DNA from: Hippophae tibetana
Taxonomy: Eukaryota; Streptophyta; Magnoliopsida; Rosales; Elaeagnaceae
Assembly: GCA_037013495.1 (NCBI GenBank)
Contig: CM072803.1
Coordinates: 16,637,501 to 16,701,500 of the forward strand
Direction: 5' to 3'
Length of the DNA stretch: 64,000 bases
Shown: piece after piece, positions 22,998-36,138 of the stretch
Layout: each line of letters opens with the position of its first letter
Numbering within the stretch: position 1 is the first letter of the stretch
Notes under the pieces: generated by a model
Told to the model about the DNA's origin: nothing
Database searches by the model: none
Seen by the model: the letters and a program-made list of their open reading frames with translations, nothing else
Translations under genes and position numbers: made by a program

Positions 22998-25937
22998 TTC
23001 CTAAAGAATCCATTGGTTTAACCTTTTCTACTTAAGCTTTTCCTTCATCTTATTATGTCAATTCTAATTTTGTTGTTTCACATGTATTACCTTTGTTTCT
23101 TTGGCATCAATGCATAGGTCATGTCTTTATACATGTGGTTAGAAATGCCCTTACAAATAACAATATTTGCTTCTTTGGTCATAATAAGACCAGTTTACTT
23201 TGTAATGCTTACTCAATAAATAAAGTCATTCTTTACTTTATCAAATGAGAACTAGTTATGTTACTATTCATTTACAAGGTACGTACTCAAATGTGTTAGT
23301 TACATCTTCAATTTCAAAGAATGGATATTAATACTATGTTCACTTTGTTAATGAATATAGTAGGTATACCTAGATATGTTTTCTCAAAACAAAATCTACA
23401 ATTTTCCAAGCATTCCTTTAATTTAAAGCTAAGGTAGAAATATAAACAGGTTACAAAATTAAAGTCTTGCAAAGTGATTAGGGATGTGAGTTTCAAGGTT
23501 TTACATCTACTCTATCCTTTACAAGGATTTCTCATCATATTTCCTGTCCTTTTTCTCATAAGGAAAATGGAGTTCCAAAAAAGAAAAGAAAAAAATCGTC
23601 ACATAACTAAACTTGGTTTAGCTAAGATGTCTCATACTTTTATACCTTATTAATTTTAGGATGAGGCTTTTTACTAAGTATCTTTCTCATCAATCATTTA
23701 TCTATACCTATTCTTCATGAAAAATCTCCTCTTGAAGTTTTATTTCATCAAAAATGAAACTACACATATATTAAAGTGTTTGGTTGTCTTTGTTTTCAAT
23801 GCTTAAGACAACACAATAATAATAAGTTTCTTTCCCATTCAAAGCCTTGACCCTTTTTTATATAGCTAATATCATAAAGGATATAAATGTTTGTCTTATG
23901 AACGAAGGTTGTACATAAGTAGAGATGTTATATTTGATAAGTCTAAATTTCCCTTTCATCTTTGTTCAAATTCCCTAATTTTTCTTAACTATTCCTTTGA
24001 GAATAATTCTTCTCTTTGTTCAAAAATCATGTAATTTTTTTATCCTCTTCTGAACCTAAAGTAGCATCTAATATACCTAAACTTAATTATACACCCTTGT
24101 TCAACTCAACATCATAGTCTTATGCAACTTCACAGTCTCATGAAATGCCACCATCACCCTAGTGTAGTTGTCATTTAATCTCATTTATCTTTATCTACAT
24201 CATCCCAATCTATCTATGTACATATATCTATACATGAAGTATCTCTATCTTTACATGTCGCTTTACTTGTACCTTCAACTATTCTATCTTATTCTTCTGA
24301 ACCCTTAATAGTTGCTTCAAACATTTATCATATGCTAACTAGGTCCAAAGTTGGCACATACAAGCCCAAAGTTTATATAGCTTTGAAAGCTTGATCTTAT
24401 TTTCACAGAGTACTTAGTTCCTCTAAATAGAAATTGGTTGATCCTTTATGGAAGGTATCAATAAAACTCAAATTTGATGCTCTTATAAGAAATAGGATAT
24501 GGTTTTTAATACCTCCTCTTACGGACATGAGAATTGTTGGAAATAGGTAGATTTTTCAAGTCAAAAAGCTTCCAAGTGGTACTTTGGATAATAGTTGTTG
24601 CTAAAGGGTATGACTAATGTCATAGCTTTGATTTCATAAAAACCTTCAGTCCTATGGTAAAACAGGTAACCATCCGACTCATAGTCACACTCTCCTTAAC
24701 CAATCACTGGAAACCCCATCAAGTTGACATCAATAATGCTTTCTTGGATGGTGTTCTTCATTAAGAAGTTTATATGACTTAACCACAAGGTTTTGAAGAC
24801 TCGTAATTTTCCTATTATCTGTGTAAACTCAATAAATCCATTTATGGCTTAAAACAGGCTCCATCAGTTTGGTTTACACTTTTTGTGGCACTTGTGAACT
24901 TAGGTTTTAATAAGTCCAAAGTAGATCCCTCTCTATTCATTAGAGTTACTTCTCATTCTACTACTTACCTTCTTATCTATATGGATGATATCAACGTCAC
25001 ATGTAGTAATGATGATGAAATTGAAGTTATTATTGCTACACTTAACTCTAAGTTTGATTTGAAGTATCTTGGACTTCTAAGTTACTTCTTAAAGATAGAT
25101 GTTTCTATACTACCTAATGGTGATATGATGATTAACGAAAGTAAATATATCAAGGAACTTCTTGTTAAAAAACATATGGAATAATCAAAACCTAACTCTA
25201 CACCTTGACAACTAGTAATGCTATATTAGCTTATGTTGGTGAACTCTTTGATAATCCCACTTATTATAGAAGTGTGGTTGGTATCCTTCAATACATAACT
25301 ATCATGAGACATGATATCATGTATACTATTAACAAGGTTTGTCAATTCATGTCCAAGCCATTGGTTTCTCATTGATTAGTTGTTAAAAGAATCCTAAGGT
25401 ACCTTATGGTTACACTTCATTATGGTTTGGTTTTTAAACCAACCTCTCAACTGCAATTACATGGTTTTACTGATGATTGTGGTTCAAACTAAGATGACCA
25501 TCGTTCTATTTCAAGAATTGTTTTTTTATCTTGGCTTAAATCCAGTAATGTGATTTTCTTGAAAGAAACATATAGTTTCTCATTTGAGTACAGAGGTAGA
25601 ATATTGTACCTTAGTTGATACTACCTCTGAAATTGTGTGGCTGCATTCATTGCTTATTAAACGTAAGAATACTTTGCCTAGTCTTCCCATCATTTGGCGT
25701 GACAACCTCAACATTGTCTTTGGTAGAAAATCTAGTGCCACATGCACATGCTAAGTATATGGAGCTTGATTTGCATTTTATGCATGAGAAAGTTCTTTCT
25801 AATTCTATCTTAGGGCAACACATGCCCATCACATACCAACCATTTGACATTTTTACAAAACCTTTTTCCATCCAACATTTTTTGTTTCATCGTAGCAAAC
25901 GTAGTGTCATTTGTAAGCCCTTGAATTTGAGGGTGGA
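22998..25937 (+). mobile_element. Ty1/copia pol remnant (integrase, reverse transcriptase, RNase H)
   Basis: In order on the plus strand, with frameshifts and stops: a GAG-pre-integrase motif LWHQ-x-GHV near 23100; integrase with SHHISCPFSHKENGVPKKK at about 23530-23590, and a later VFGCLCF...YISRDVIFDKSKFPF block (about 23780-23965). RT follows from about 24430 (DPLWKVSIKLKFDALIRN), with NAFLDGVLH near 24740. The longest open stretch, 24885-25184, includes DPSLFIR and YMDD, the polymerase catalytic motif (usually YVDD in copia). RNase H has an SxEAEY-like segment near 25590-25620. The polyprotein tail LNLRVDVED abuts the LTR. Copia pol copies element RNA into DNA and integrates it; this copy is dead. 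Confidence 0.85.
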
Positions 25938-26291
25938 TGTTGAAGATATGACAAGTGTTGGCATACTGAATGTTGGACATGAACTTTCCAATTCAACATA
26001 TGCTTATAAGAATCATATGCAATGGAAATACAAGGTGTAACACATGCTGATAAATAATCTGAGGTAATGAATGTACTTTCTATTGTTTACATTTAATAAG
26101 ATGGTATAAATAAAAGACAAGATATATTATCCAAACTATTGACGATATAGAAAGAATTATATTTAGCTTTACTTAGACTTGCTCTTCACTTCTTACTTTT
26201 GCTTTCTTCTTTCAAATCTTTGCTTCATTATTTCTTCAATGTATAATACTTGTTGTTATATATATACATATATATATATATCCGAGTAACA
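25938..26291 (+). mobile_element. 3' LTR of the copia element
   Basis: A polypurine-rich stretch (TTGAGGGTGGA, 25927-25937) lies immediately before TGTTGAAGATATG at 25938, the usual copia arrangement. A TATAAATA box occurs near 26105. The 3' end is proposed at GTAACA (26286-26291), which mirrors the starting TGTT, but a (TA)n run just before makes this uncertain. No 5' LTR copy was recognised. Confidence 0.6.
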
Positions 26292-27900
26292 CATTGTTGA
26301 TGTTCAAATTATTTAAATTTAAGGGTTAAAACATTTAATGTGTATTGTATTTACTCATATTAGTGTTTTTTTTTCAATTTAAAACATATATTTTACTATT
26401 ATAAAAAATAAATTATGTTATTAATGAATTATTTATAGTAGTAAGAGAATTTAACATTTTTACATGTGTAAAAAATTAATAATTAAATCTAACAAAAAGA
26501 AATCATAATACATCATGTAATGTTTATGTTTTGAATTGTAATTTATTAAAAAGAGTATTTTGTTAATTTTTTAAAAAGTTAAATAATACACATTGTACCT
26601 TAACTTTTAGTGAAGTTTTTTTTAACTATTTTTAAGTAATATTAGCTTCGCTAATTTTTTAATTCGATAATTTTAGTCAAAATTATTAATTTTTAATTAA
26701 ATATAATGTATGATATTAAAAATATGCTAAATAACACAAATGTTTTTTTTTAACTTTTTGTATGTTTTGTTTCCTAATTACTTTTCTTCATAAAATTTAT
26801 TCTCTAATTTTTTAAATTTAACAATTTTGGTCCAAATTATTAATTCTCAATAAAATATAAATGTTAATATTAAAAACTCATATGTGTCAGACATTATGAT
26901 CATTTTAACTGTATTATCTTTATTACGTAATATTATTTGTGGATATAAAAATTGTAATATTTTAATAAAAATAGATACTGTATTAATATAATTTACATAT
27001 CCAAAGAATAGAATAAAAAGATACATATTGTATGTATATCAAACTAAAAGTTATTATTATACCACAAAAGCAATAAAGTTAAAATTACTTCATGTGTCTT
27101 GAATTTTTAATATTAGATATTATATTTGATTTAGAATTAATTATTTATATTAAAAAATTTAAATTTAAAAAATTAAGAAATCATATGTGCTGTTTAATCA
27201 AATTTTTAACATTAGATGATAAATTTAACTGAAAATCAATGACGTGAATCAAAATTATCCAATTCAAAAAGCTAAGGGAGTAAATATTAAGAAAAACTAA
27301 TTAAAGAATCAAATAAATAAAATTAAGTGATCGTATATTGTTTAACATTTTTAAAATAATAATTACACATATATAACCACTTATTACCTGTAGAATCGTA
27401 GGTTCGATTTCACGTATATGCTTTTTGTAACGGTTATAATAAACATTTTCTTCCAGAGCTGCTCGCTCGGAATCTCGTCTCGAAATATATTATAAAAAAA
27501 TCAATTTTAATGAAAGGAAAAAACGCATTAGATCCAAACTTCAAATATTTAGCGCTTAAAATGGCTGCTTAAGGCATTGAGCCGAACATACTTGTCAAAC
27601 ATAGCTAAAAATGTTATATCTTAAAATCGTCGAAAAAATTATATGATATATATATATATATGGAATTTTATTTTTTTTATTTTTAATAAAAAAAATTTAT
27701 TGAAAGAAATTAAAAGTAAAAGTAACTGGGTTCATGACTTTCAATTTGATTTTATTCAGAATCGAACGCTCTGTCTCAGTTTTCATGTATTCTTTCTTTT
27801 CTAAGTTCTTTTATCTAAAAATAAAAATATTACAGAAAAATAAAAGAAAAAAAAGAAACCTCTCATTCTATTTCTCTTTTGGAAAGCCAAACATATTCTA
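26292..27900. other. AT-rich intergenic DNA; one isolated pol III B-box-like motif
   Basis: No gene is seen. Near 27400-27412 the sequence GGTTCGATTTC is close to the tRNA/SINE B box, but no convincing A box or cloverleaf can be built around it. A (TA)n run lies near 27643-27660. The last few hundred bases probably include the NF-YC promoter. Confidence 0.5.
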
Positions 27901-28107
27901 CCCAAGATATAGGAGTTAATTTTTATTTAGTAAAGTTAATCTTTGATCTTCTTCTTTATAGAAAACGAAATCCCATTTTGGCAAAAGGTTTGATTACCCA
28001 TGATTCTCATTTCTCAAAATATTGCTTTTTCAAAAGCTTTCCTGAATTATTTTTTTCCCGTTTCAGGTTCTCATCGATTCATACCTGACTTCACCTGTTT
28101 GGGAAAG

Positions 28108-29815
28108 GTAAAGTTTCTATCTTTATTCCATTTTATATGAATGAATGAGGTGGTTTGGCTGTGTGATTCTTATTTGAGTAGTCATATGATAATAACACCC
28201 ATAAATATAGTATGGTCATCTTTACCGTAACAGTGTTCGTTCTTCCTTTCTGTTTTTGCAATAACCTTTTTACCATAATCTACTTGAATACAGTTGAATC
28301 CCCATAATAATTGGTTGAAATGTTACTTTATTGTTTCACTTTTATAAATTATTCTCTCTGTTTCTCTTAGTTTTCTCGGCAGTGATAAGATCTATTTCTC
28401 TCGAGTTCTTACAGAGGATTTGATTATTTTAGGTATCCTCGTTTATGTTTCAAGTGGATTCTCATTCAATCTTATGGCTCAACTCTTAAGGGTTCAATTT
28501 CTACTATATAATGGAAATTTCTTGAATGAAATGACTATTGGTTTTTTTTTTCTGATAATAACAGGAAAATTATTATTAATTAATTAGCAGCTTCCACACT
28601 GATTATATCATGAAAACTAGGAGGGGTATCAGTGACATCAAAACTATCCTCCTTATGTAATATCTATTCTTATCAGTTTAATATCTGTGACTATTGTTTA
28701 GTTATCCTCTTGTTATGTTTTCTTGAAGCAAATATTTTTGTGACATTGGTGTATATGTTTACTTGAATTGTTATTTAGATGTAAAGTGAGTTCTCACATC
28801 TCATTCCAGTATTTATAATGGGTCATGATAAGTTGTCGCATCCCATTCATATAGATTAAGCTTTCATATTATAAATAATCAATCATGTTTCATTTTCTCC
28901 ATTGTTTTTGTATTTTATTTGTTACATTTAGACCCACTTGGAATAAATAGGATATCCCAACTATCTTAAACCATCAAAAAATAAGAAAAACAAGATAGAT
29001 GGGTCCCTAAAATTAATAAGTTGTATCATAGGTTAACGGGACATTCCATCATAATTTACACCTGTAGTGTTGAATTTCATTTCTGCATTTCTGGGAAGTT
29101 GTCTTGTTCTTTTGCTTTACATTGGAATGAATATCAAGATTGAGCTCATCATAAGACATAGTTTTCCCGATTTTACTTCGAAAAGTATATTTGACGTAAA
29201 AAAGTATATCCTTTAGGTGGATTTTTTTCGCTCACTGAACAATACTTGATGTGATTTGAACAACTGAAGAGTCTAATCTGCCATACCACAAACAACTAGG
29301 AGAATCACTTCTCACCAACTGGATGGTGCTTAGATATCTTGTTTTGTTGAGTTCTTAGGAAACTATACAGCACTAGAATAGTGAAATTTTGATTGACTTG
29401 TTGGAGATTGTATATTTATAAGTCATGTCAACCCCTTTGCCTGTTCCATTGGGAATAATCAGTCCACTGATTGCTGATCCTGGCTCAGTCATCTGTTTGG
29501 AATAAGGCAAATAGCGAATTTACTTGTTTAAAAGGTTCGTATAGGAAGAGCAAAAGGGAAATATGAAATGAAAAGATGAAATCAAATGATTGCTCGTAGA
29601 TTTACATAATGCAACATTTTGTATGCCATTTGGTTTCTCTTGCCACTCTCCCCTATTTCCTGAGAGGTTTCGTGGCAGATTTGCTCTGCATCAATATCCT
29701 CATGTATTAATTGGCTTCTGGAGGGACTCTTATTTTAACTTTTACCAGATCCTGCAGATAATATGCCGAATTTCAAAATTTGGATTTATTTTTGTACTAA
29801 TTGTATTAATAGCAG
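28108..29815 (+). other. proposed 5' UTR intron of the NF-YC gene
   Basis: The donor GGGAAAG|GTAAAG lies at 28107/28108 and the acceptor ATAGCAG at 29815, 35 bases before the start codon. The interval is T-rich with no protein motif, typical of a long leader intron. Other acceptors (for example CTGCAG near 29757) are possible. The first exon start is not known. Confidence 0.55.
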
Positions 29816-29849
29816 AGGCGTCTTGCATGCAAAATTTTCTCGGATCAGA

Positions 29850-30620
29850 ATGGATCCCCAAGGTCACAACCAGCCGCAATCAATGGGAATGGTTGGAGGA
29901 GCTCAGTTGTCATATGGTGCAACCTCTTACCAGTCTAACCAAATGACGACAACTTCAAATCATGGATCAGTAGGAGCAATTCAATCTACCAGTCAGCCCA
30001 CTGGAGCTCAACTTGCACAGCACCATCATGCTTATCAGCATATCCACCACCACCAGCAACAGCAACTTCAACAACAGCTCCAATTGTTCTGGGAAAATCA
30101 GTACCAAGAAATCGATAAAGTAACTGATTTCAAGAATCATAGCCTTCCTTTAGCAAGGATCAAGAAGATTATGAAGGCTGATGAGGATGTAAGAATGATA
30201 TCAGCTGAGGCACCGGTTATATTTTCTAGGGCATGTGAGATGTTCATCTTAGAATTGACATTGCGGTCTTGGAATCACACCGAAGAGAACAAACGTAGGA
30301 CACTTCAGAAGAATGACATTGCAGCTGCAATCACAAGAACTGATATCTTTGACTTTTTAGTTGATATAGTTCCTAGAGAAGACCTAAAGGAAGAAGTTGG
30401 TACATCAATTCCAAGAGGTGCAATGCCTGTTGGGGGACCTGTTGATGCACTCTCTTACTATATGCCCTCTCAACATGCACCTCAAGTTGGGAATCCTGGG
30501 ATGCTTATGGGTAAGCCTTTGATGGATCCAACAATGTACAACACACAGTCTCACTACATGCCCCAGCATACGTGGCAGCAAGCACCAGAAGACCAGCAGT
30601 CACCATCAGATCATCAGTGA
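29850..30620 (+). CDS. nuclear transcription factor Y subunit C (NF-YC9/NF-YC3-like), 256 aa
   Basis: An intronless coding region. The start is set at ATG 29850 ([10 protein letters not shown]) because the 29 upstream in-frame residues are unlike the family. A His/Gln-rich N-terminal region (residues 57-79) leads into [12 protein letters not shown]. The histone fold follows at about 98-173, reading [20 protein letters not shown], then [40 protein letters not shown] and [15 protein letters not shown] pairs with NF-YB through this fold, then recruits NF-YA (or CONSTANS-type proteins) to bind CCAAT promoters. In plants NF-YC3/4/9 act in flowering time, light and hormone responses. The C-terminal tail is Pro/Met/Gln-rich. 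The gene looks intact; family assignment is firm and the exact paralog is inferred from the N-terminal context. Confidence 0.96.
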   Translation: MDPQGHNQPQSMGMVGGAQLSYGATSYQSNQMTTTSNHGSVGAIQSTSQPTGAQLAQHHHAYQHIHHHQQQQLQQQLQLFWENQYQEIDKVTDFKNHSLPLARIKKIMKADEDVRMISAEAPVIFSRACEMFILELTLRSWNHTEENKRRTLQKNDIAAAITRTDIFDFLVDIVPREDLKEEVGTSIPRGAMPVGGPVDALSYYMPSQHAPQVGNPGMLMGKPLMDPTMYNTQSHYMPQHTWQQAPEDQQSPSDHQ

Positions 30621-30652
30621 CTAAAGTGGAAGTGCAGAAGAACCAAAGAAGT

Positions 30653-30954
30653 GTAAGTTATTTTGCTTTATTTTCCATGATTTTGTGAGAATGTTGAGAA
30701 GGTGGTAAAGTTTACTTAGGTTGTTACCAACTTTTAAAATGTCGATGTCAATCGAAATGTTGAGACTGAAATTTTACATGAACGTTGAGGATATTTTTAT
30801 TGTTGACATAAACTTTGAAAACATTCATGAAATCTATAGAAACTCAAAATTATGATTTTTTTTATAAAATTTTATAACGTATCAAAACAATCAATTACTT
30901 GTACTTTAAACTAGATTTCTTATTTATTTTGCTTATTTTTAAATTTGGTTGCAG
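30653..30954 (+). other. 3' UTR intron of the NF-YC gene
   Basis: A strong donor (GT at 30653, reading GTAAGT one base in phase with the consensus AAGTGTAAGT context) and acceptor GGTTGCAG ending at 30954 bracket 302 AT-rich bases. The exon junction would lie 32 nt after the stop codon, inside the ~50-nt limit beyond which a downstream junction usually triggers nonsense-mediated decay. The 3' UTR would resume at 30955 and probably end near 31150-31230. Confidence 0.6.
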
Positions 30955-31239
30955 GTGGTTTTCATCACTAATCCTTTTAATCTGAAATGAGGAGGCCTTT
31001 TGAACTAATGAAGAGCAGTCAAGGTTTGACCTAAACACACAAGTAGACTTCATGTAGATAGAGAAATGCTTGGAAAGGCCTTTTGTGTTAGGGTTTTCCT
31101 TTTCGGTTTACTTTCTCACGTCTTGTCTGTTATGCTTACTCATTTGTAACATATAAAACTAGAGAAGTAATGCTTTTGTGTTATCTTTAAGTCTGTATCA
31201 GAGTTTTTATATTTCTTCTCTATATTTTGTTTTATCAAA

Positions 31240-32880
31240 TGAAACTTGTCTTTTTCTTAAGTTAATATAATACTGACAGTTTAGACTCTTTGGGACACTG
31301 CAAGAGCTATTAGCTTTGTCAACTGGAGTAAGTAAACTTTGCTATTTGTTAATATGATTTAGATTATAATTAGTCAATATTAGGTTGGTATTTTGTGCTA
31401 TTTGTGTTATTGGATCTTTTAAGGAATTTTTTTTTTGGTCTGTCTTGTGCCATGTAGTTTGGGTCATCGACTTGTAATATTTTAATATTTTACTCAAAAA
31501 TAATATTAAAAATACAAAAATATAATTTTTTAGGCAAAAATAATCATATAATAATAAAAAGTATTAGTTGAATATGTTGGTCTTGTTTTTGGTTGTATTT
31601 CGTGTTGTGTTTAACCCTAATAGTAAATTGAGTTATTCGGTTTGTGTTATGTGGTGACATCTTTCATGTTTGGTTTGTAAATTTGGGTTGAAGAACAAAT
31701 TGTCAACACTAGTGAAAATGTCACCATCACTTCATGGCTTGGATTCTTCCAACTTTTTTTGCGTGTGCCAAATTAGAGAATGTCATTAACAATAGTTAAG
31801 ATACAGACTCTCTGCCTCTAGAATGCTAGCAACATGATACTGATTAAGATTGACACTACACAAGAAGAGAAGATTATATCTCACTTTGGCAACACCAATC
31901 AATACCCCCAAAGTAGAAGCATTCAAAGACCACATGTCTCGCTGCTTTCTCATCTGAGAGCTTATTGGAGTGTGTTTGTTGAATGCTAAGCCATTTCTTG
32001 TAACCTCCTTCTAGTACGGGCATTTTTTTTTGCCCGTTTTTCATTTTTGCTTCCATAGGCAAAACAAGGCAGGATTAAAATGGTACCTAGTTTAGGACTT
32101 ACCATTTCTTGTTTGACCACTCGAGCAGCTACAATGAGCTCCATATAAAGTTGCTCAACACAGATCAGGCCCTCCATGTTGAGAGAAAAATCTAGGTTCA
32201 TTTGTTCATTGAAATCGTTCATAGCAAGAATTCACAATTTTTTTTTTAATTTGAACAAGCAGAGAGAAACTAGGGATTTTAGAGCTAAGAAAAAGAGGAC
32301 CAGAGCGTAAGAGACAGGTTTAGAGGGTTGAGAGCACTCTCGAAAAGATATAATCAAGTCATAGATGAAGTCGAAACTAAAACAGGAAGAAAAAACATAA
32401 GATATTGAACATATTGCAAACAATAATAGATCAGAACACCACAAAACAATATCATACTACAGGAACCTCTAACACCATGAGAAAAAAGATGATCAAATGT
32501 GCTCACAGAAGTCACAATTAGAAAGATCAACAATCAAGCACGAGGAAAAGACAAACTGGACTCATGAAGAGAATATCAATTTTTTTTTCCCCACATTGTT
32601 CGATAGTTGAGAAATCAATCCTTTTTTATTGGACATCAGAAATCATTTTGTGCAGTGGGAAAAAAATGTATCCACTCAATATGTCAGTGTCTCTTGGAGA
32701 ACAACTATGTTACAATCTGATAAAAAAAATTGATGGAAAGAAAAGAGAGAAAATTCAGCATATTGAAGGAGGTTGGAAACAAAACTTTCCATGCTGAGTT
32801 CTTAACGCTAATTAGCTTTTTACTTCTTCCCTTACAAATATGCAGTAACTAACTGATGAGAGGCAAGGTTTGTACACAAA
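31240..32880. other. intergenic; one minus-strand ORF with a splice donor, otherwise nothing recognised
   Basis: An ATG at 32222 on the minus strand opens 40 codons (MNDFNEQMNLDFSLNMEGLI...) that end at a consensus donor GTAAGT (GT at 32102-32101). Further down, a frame near 31990-31874 reads KWLSIQQTHSNKLSDEKAAR before a stop. This could be a small or decayed gene, but I know no family it fits. A short hairpin ACGGGCA-(T)8-TGCCCGT lies at 32016-32037. Confidence 0.3.
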
Positions 32881-32890
32881 ACTTGTCATT

Positions 32891-35800
32891 TCAACAAGCA
32901 TCTCTGCCTTTCATCACAATACCCTCAAGAATCCCATCGATGCCAAAACTACCAGAGAACTGCTGAGGATCAACTGGACCAGGTAGCCTAAATGAGATAG
33001 AGAAATGACCTGGTGGACTGAGATTTTGAGTTTGCATTTCAAACACTTGAGAATACCTGTAAACCATCTTCTCACCTGTCGTAGTCACTCCTCTTATCTG
33101 AACTTTTCCATTACTTTCAACTTCACAGCTAAATTGCCCTGTTAACCATGGATCGAGATATCATTGAGACCATTTTCAAGCAAATAAAAGGCTCATACTG
33201 TAGTAGGCTTAGGAAGTTTGAATAATAAAATTGCATCTATTAACCCAAATGAAAAAAAAAATATTGGAAACAACAAATTTGTAAAGTAACACTAATCATA
33301 CATTTTTTTTTTCAAGAAATGGTTAAAGAACAGTTAGGCCGACAGCAAGATCCTTCCTAAGGGGAAAAGAATAAGGCATGAATACAACCAGATGTACTTC
33401 AACACAACATGCAATTTCGATATAGTTGGCATTGTATATAACTTGAAATATAGTATTTAAGCAATTTATTTGATTTCTTTTATCTAAAATGACAACTTAC
33501 TTTCATCTCTTTCAACTCCTGGAAGGCATACTCGAAACAGGTAAGCGTCTTCACATTCACCAATGTCTGTAAGTCCGACAATTGGCCCCACCTTTCCAAT
33601 GGCTGCACTTCCAGTCAATGCAAATCCACTTCTAGCAGCAGTTACGATATTAGACCACTCTGCTTTAGCTGGAAGAGATGGAAGAAATATCATAGCTGGG
33701 CCAACACTCTTTTCAGGATCAAGATCAGTTTCAGTTGGTGAAATAACATGGTCATGATCAGGAAGGTTACTGCATTCTAGGAGATCATCTATACGTCGTG
33801 TTTTCCTAGATTTTAGTGGCAATCTTAAAGAAGGCGATTCTTCAATAGGATCAGCTACCTGAACTGCTCCATAGCATAAAACACCACAATCGGGAATAGT
33901 ATGTGACCTTGCAGCATCTTTGTCCAAAAGAAACCATCCAGTCTGGTTAGCCTTTTGAATCTTTCAATGTCCTCTTTGTTAATGTAAAACGTTTCAGGGT
34001 TGTTAATAAATACAATGTTTTTTACAATCCTGTACTGGTTTTTGAACTGCAAGTGAGGATGAAATAAGGGCGGAAAGAGATCAGAAAACTGGGGGTAGTT
34101 TGCAGCTGGGTCTTGTTCATCTGTAGGGAGGATGCCGTGAAAGAATTGGTACATTAAAGGTATATTTACAACAAAAGATTGATCAGCTTTCCTAAGAACA
34201 TAATAGTAGACCTGCTCTAACTCCACTGTTTTGATGTGCGATCCAGCAAGTTGATTGGACGTATATGGAGGAAGTCCTTCAGCTATTCTCTTCAAAACTG
34301 ACAGTTGAGGCTCCTCTCCTTTAAGATCAGGCCCAAAGTAGGTACCCATGATGAAGAACAAAAGAAAACGTTGATCATCATCTACTGAAGACTCATATAA
34401 ATCCCCCATTGGAATCGTACACATAAACCAGAATCTATAAAAAAGCAAAAATAGTGTAAAGACAGGTTACATGCGGCATAGGAACATGAATTGAAAAACA
34501 CATGGTAATAGGTTAAATCAACAAATGAGACAAAGAAAGAAACAAGGATCAGGATCATTGCTTGTTTTTGAATTTCAACCGTCTACTTTTGCATCCAATG
34601 GTGCGAATTTAAGGCTATTAATAAAAAGTATTTTTTGGAATATTTATGCATTATTTTACACTTTAGATAACAATGTACTATTCAGATCTGACAAGCAAAA
34701 ACAAACACAAGCGAGATCCTATTTCAAGAAATAGATGAAAAGTGCAAGAACGAATGACATACAAGCATATAAAGCTACTATATGATCTTATGTGCATTAG
34801 CGACAGTCATGCTGCTGAGACTAAAACTCAAAACAGATTAAAAAATTCCAATTGAAATTTATATATGGAAAGACGGTATTGAATCAGAGTATTAAAGTAG
34901 TAGTTAAGGTACACCATTTGTGTGCAGTGTATAAAGATCATGAGGCCTTTCTTATCTTTTGTTTGACTGGTATACCAAAGTCTTGCAACCTACCAATCTG
35001 AATTTAGTTTTATATAAAATAGATCCACAACACATATGAATATTACACATTAAGCAAGAAGCACAACTCTCTTCAGCACAGATATCTACATATCCTCCTT
35101 GTACTATTTAAAACAGTCATTATTAGAAAAGGTAACATTGATTTCCTGTTTTAGTAAATCATTGGTATTTAGAACCTGAATTTGTGCGGTAGCTATGTCA
35201 CACACTCTTTTAGGACACCAGGATTAATTTTGATAGGTGTTGGACATACATGTTTTTTTAAAGTTTCTATACATTTTCATCAATTTAGAGTGTTGAGTAT
35301 CCACACCCATGCAGATCATGGGCATGTTGTGTTACTTAGACATGGTACTTCGTGGCAACATATTACAGTGGTTAGATAAAACTAAACACTCAGGTTAAAA
35401 GCTCAGTACTGAGCATGGGTAGCACCAAGAGAAATAGCAATTCAGTTGACACCATTGGTCCCTTATCCTGTGACATAAGTATCTCTTTAAAGGCCTCTCA
35501 AAACACATTCTCAAAAACGAACTATTTGTAAATCAAAATACGTATCTGCTTCAAATCCGTGCATCAGAGTCCACATGCAATCAATCATACATGCAAATAA
35601 GGATAATTTACTTGATAAACAGGAAAGTCATTCTGCATTATGACTATTCCTGAAAGTTACAAGATGCCCACTTGATCAGAAGTTAAAATGGAATGAACCA
35701 AAAATAAAAATATAATAAAATTAAAATAGAAACAACCCAATTTCCTTCAATCAGAAACAAAATGGACCCAGTTCATATGAAGGTACATTTTGTTTTTAGC

Positions 35801-36031
35801 ATATAATTCTATTACGTGAAGAAATGCACCTAACAGAACAATCAAAATAAAGAAAAAATCTTTCAGAAAATTTAAATATGAAAAATATATATATAAACAG
35901 AAAAAGAACGTAGAATAAGCTGACCAGTATAAGATAGGTTTGCTCTGGTCAAGTCCTAGCGATTTTCTTGCTATTCTTACTCTTTCTCTTCTTTGAATGT
36001 ATAGTGATTCAGAGCAAACAGAAGTCGCCAA
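32891..36031 (-). pseudogene. IDM2/IDM3-like alpha-crystallin-domain gene with several lesions
   Basis: Three exons on the minus strand: about 36031-35910 (or 35925), 34434-33501, and 33138-32891. Exon 2 encodes IMGTYFGPDLKGEEP, ADQSFVVNIP and later VGPAMIFLPSL...SAAIGKVGPIVGLTDIGECE and LPGVERDE. Exon 3 encodes [10 protein letters not shown] and [20 protein letters not shown], the C-terminal HSP20-like (alpha-crystallin) fold. This matches Arabidopsis INCREASED DNA METHYLATION 2/3, chaperone-like nuclear proteins that work with the IDM1 histone acetyltransferase in ROS1-dependent DNA demethylation. Damage: the expected start reads ATTGGCGACT (no ATG, with an in-frame stop four codons upstream); joining the obvious exon-1 donor (35925) to exon 2 creates TGA; and near 33955-33965 the frame shifts by one base, with family-like sequence on both sides (YINKEDIER, then QKANQTGWFLLDKDAARSH). 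It is either a recent pseudogene or a locus with sequencing errors. Confidence 0.7.
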
Positions 36032-36138
36032 TAGGTAACTTTAACTAGCAGACTCGTTATTCGAAAAAATTATAAATATCTCCATTATTATCTCATTTAC
36101 ACTAATTCTACTCAAAAATAAATTAAATATTTTATTAT

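Noticed and set aside
27395..27430. Possible tRNA or SINE (GGTTCGATTTC B box)
   Set aside because: No A box at the right distance, no acceptor stem and no cloverleaf could be formed. A single 11-bp match is not enough.
29763..29849. Upstream extension of the NF-YC reading frame (29 residues)
   Set aside because: The extension has no similarity to the family and lies across the probable acceptor of the 5' UTR intron. The ATG at 29850 gives the expected N-terminus.
32016..32040. Hairpin ACGGGCA/TGCCCGT followed by T residues, like a bacterial terminator
   Set aside because: The context is plant nuclear DNA with introns, where intrinsic termination of this kind does not operate. The stem is only 7 bp.
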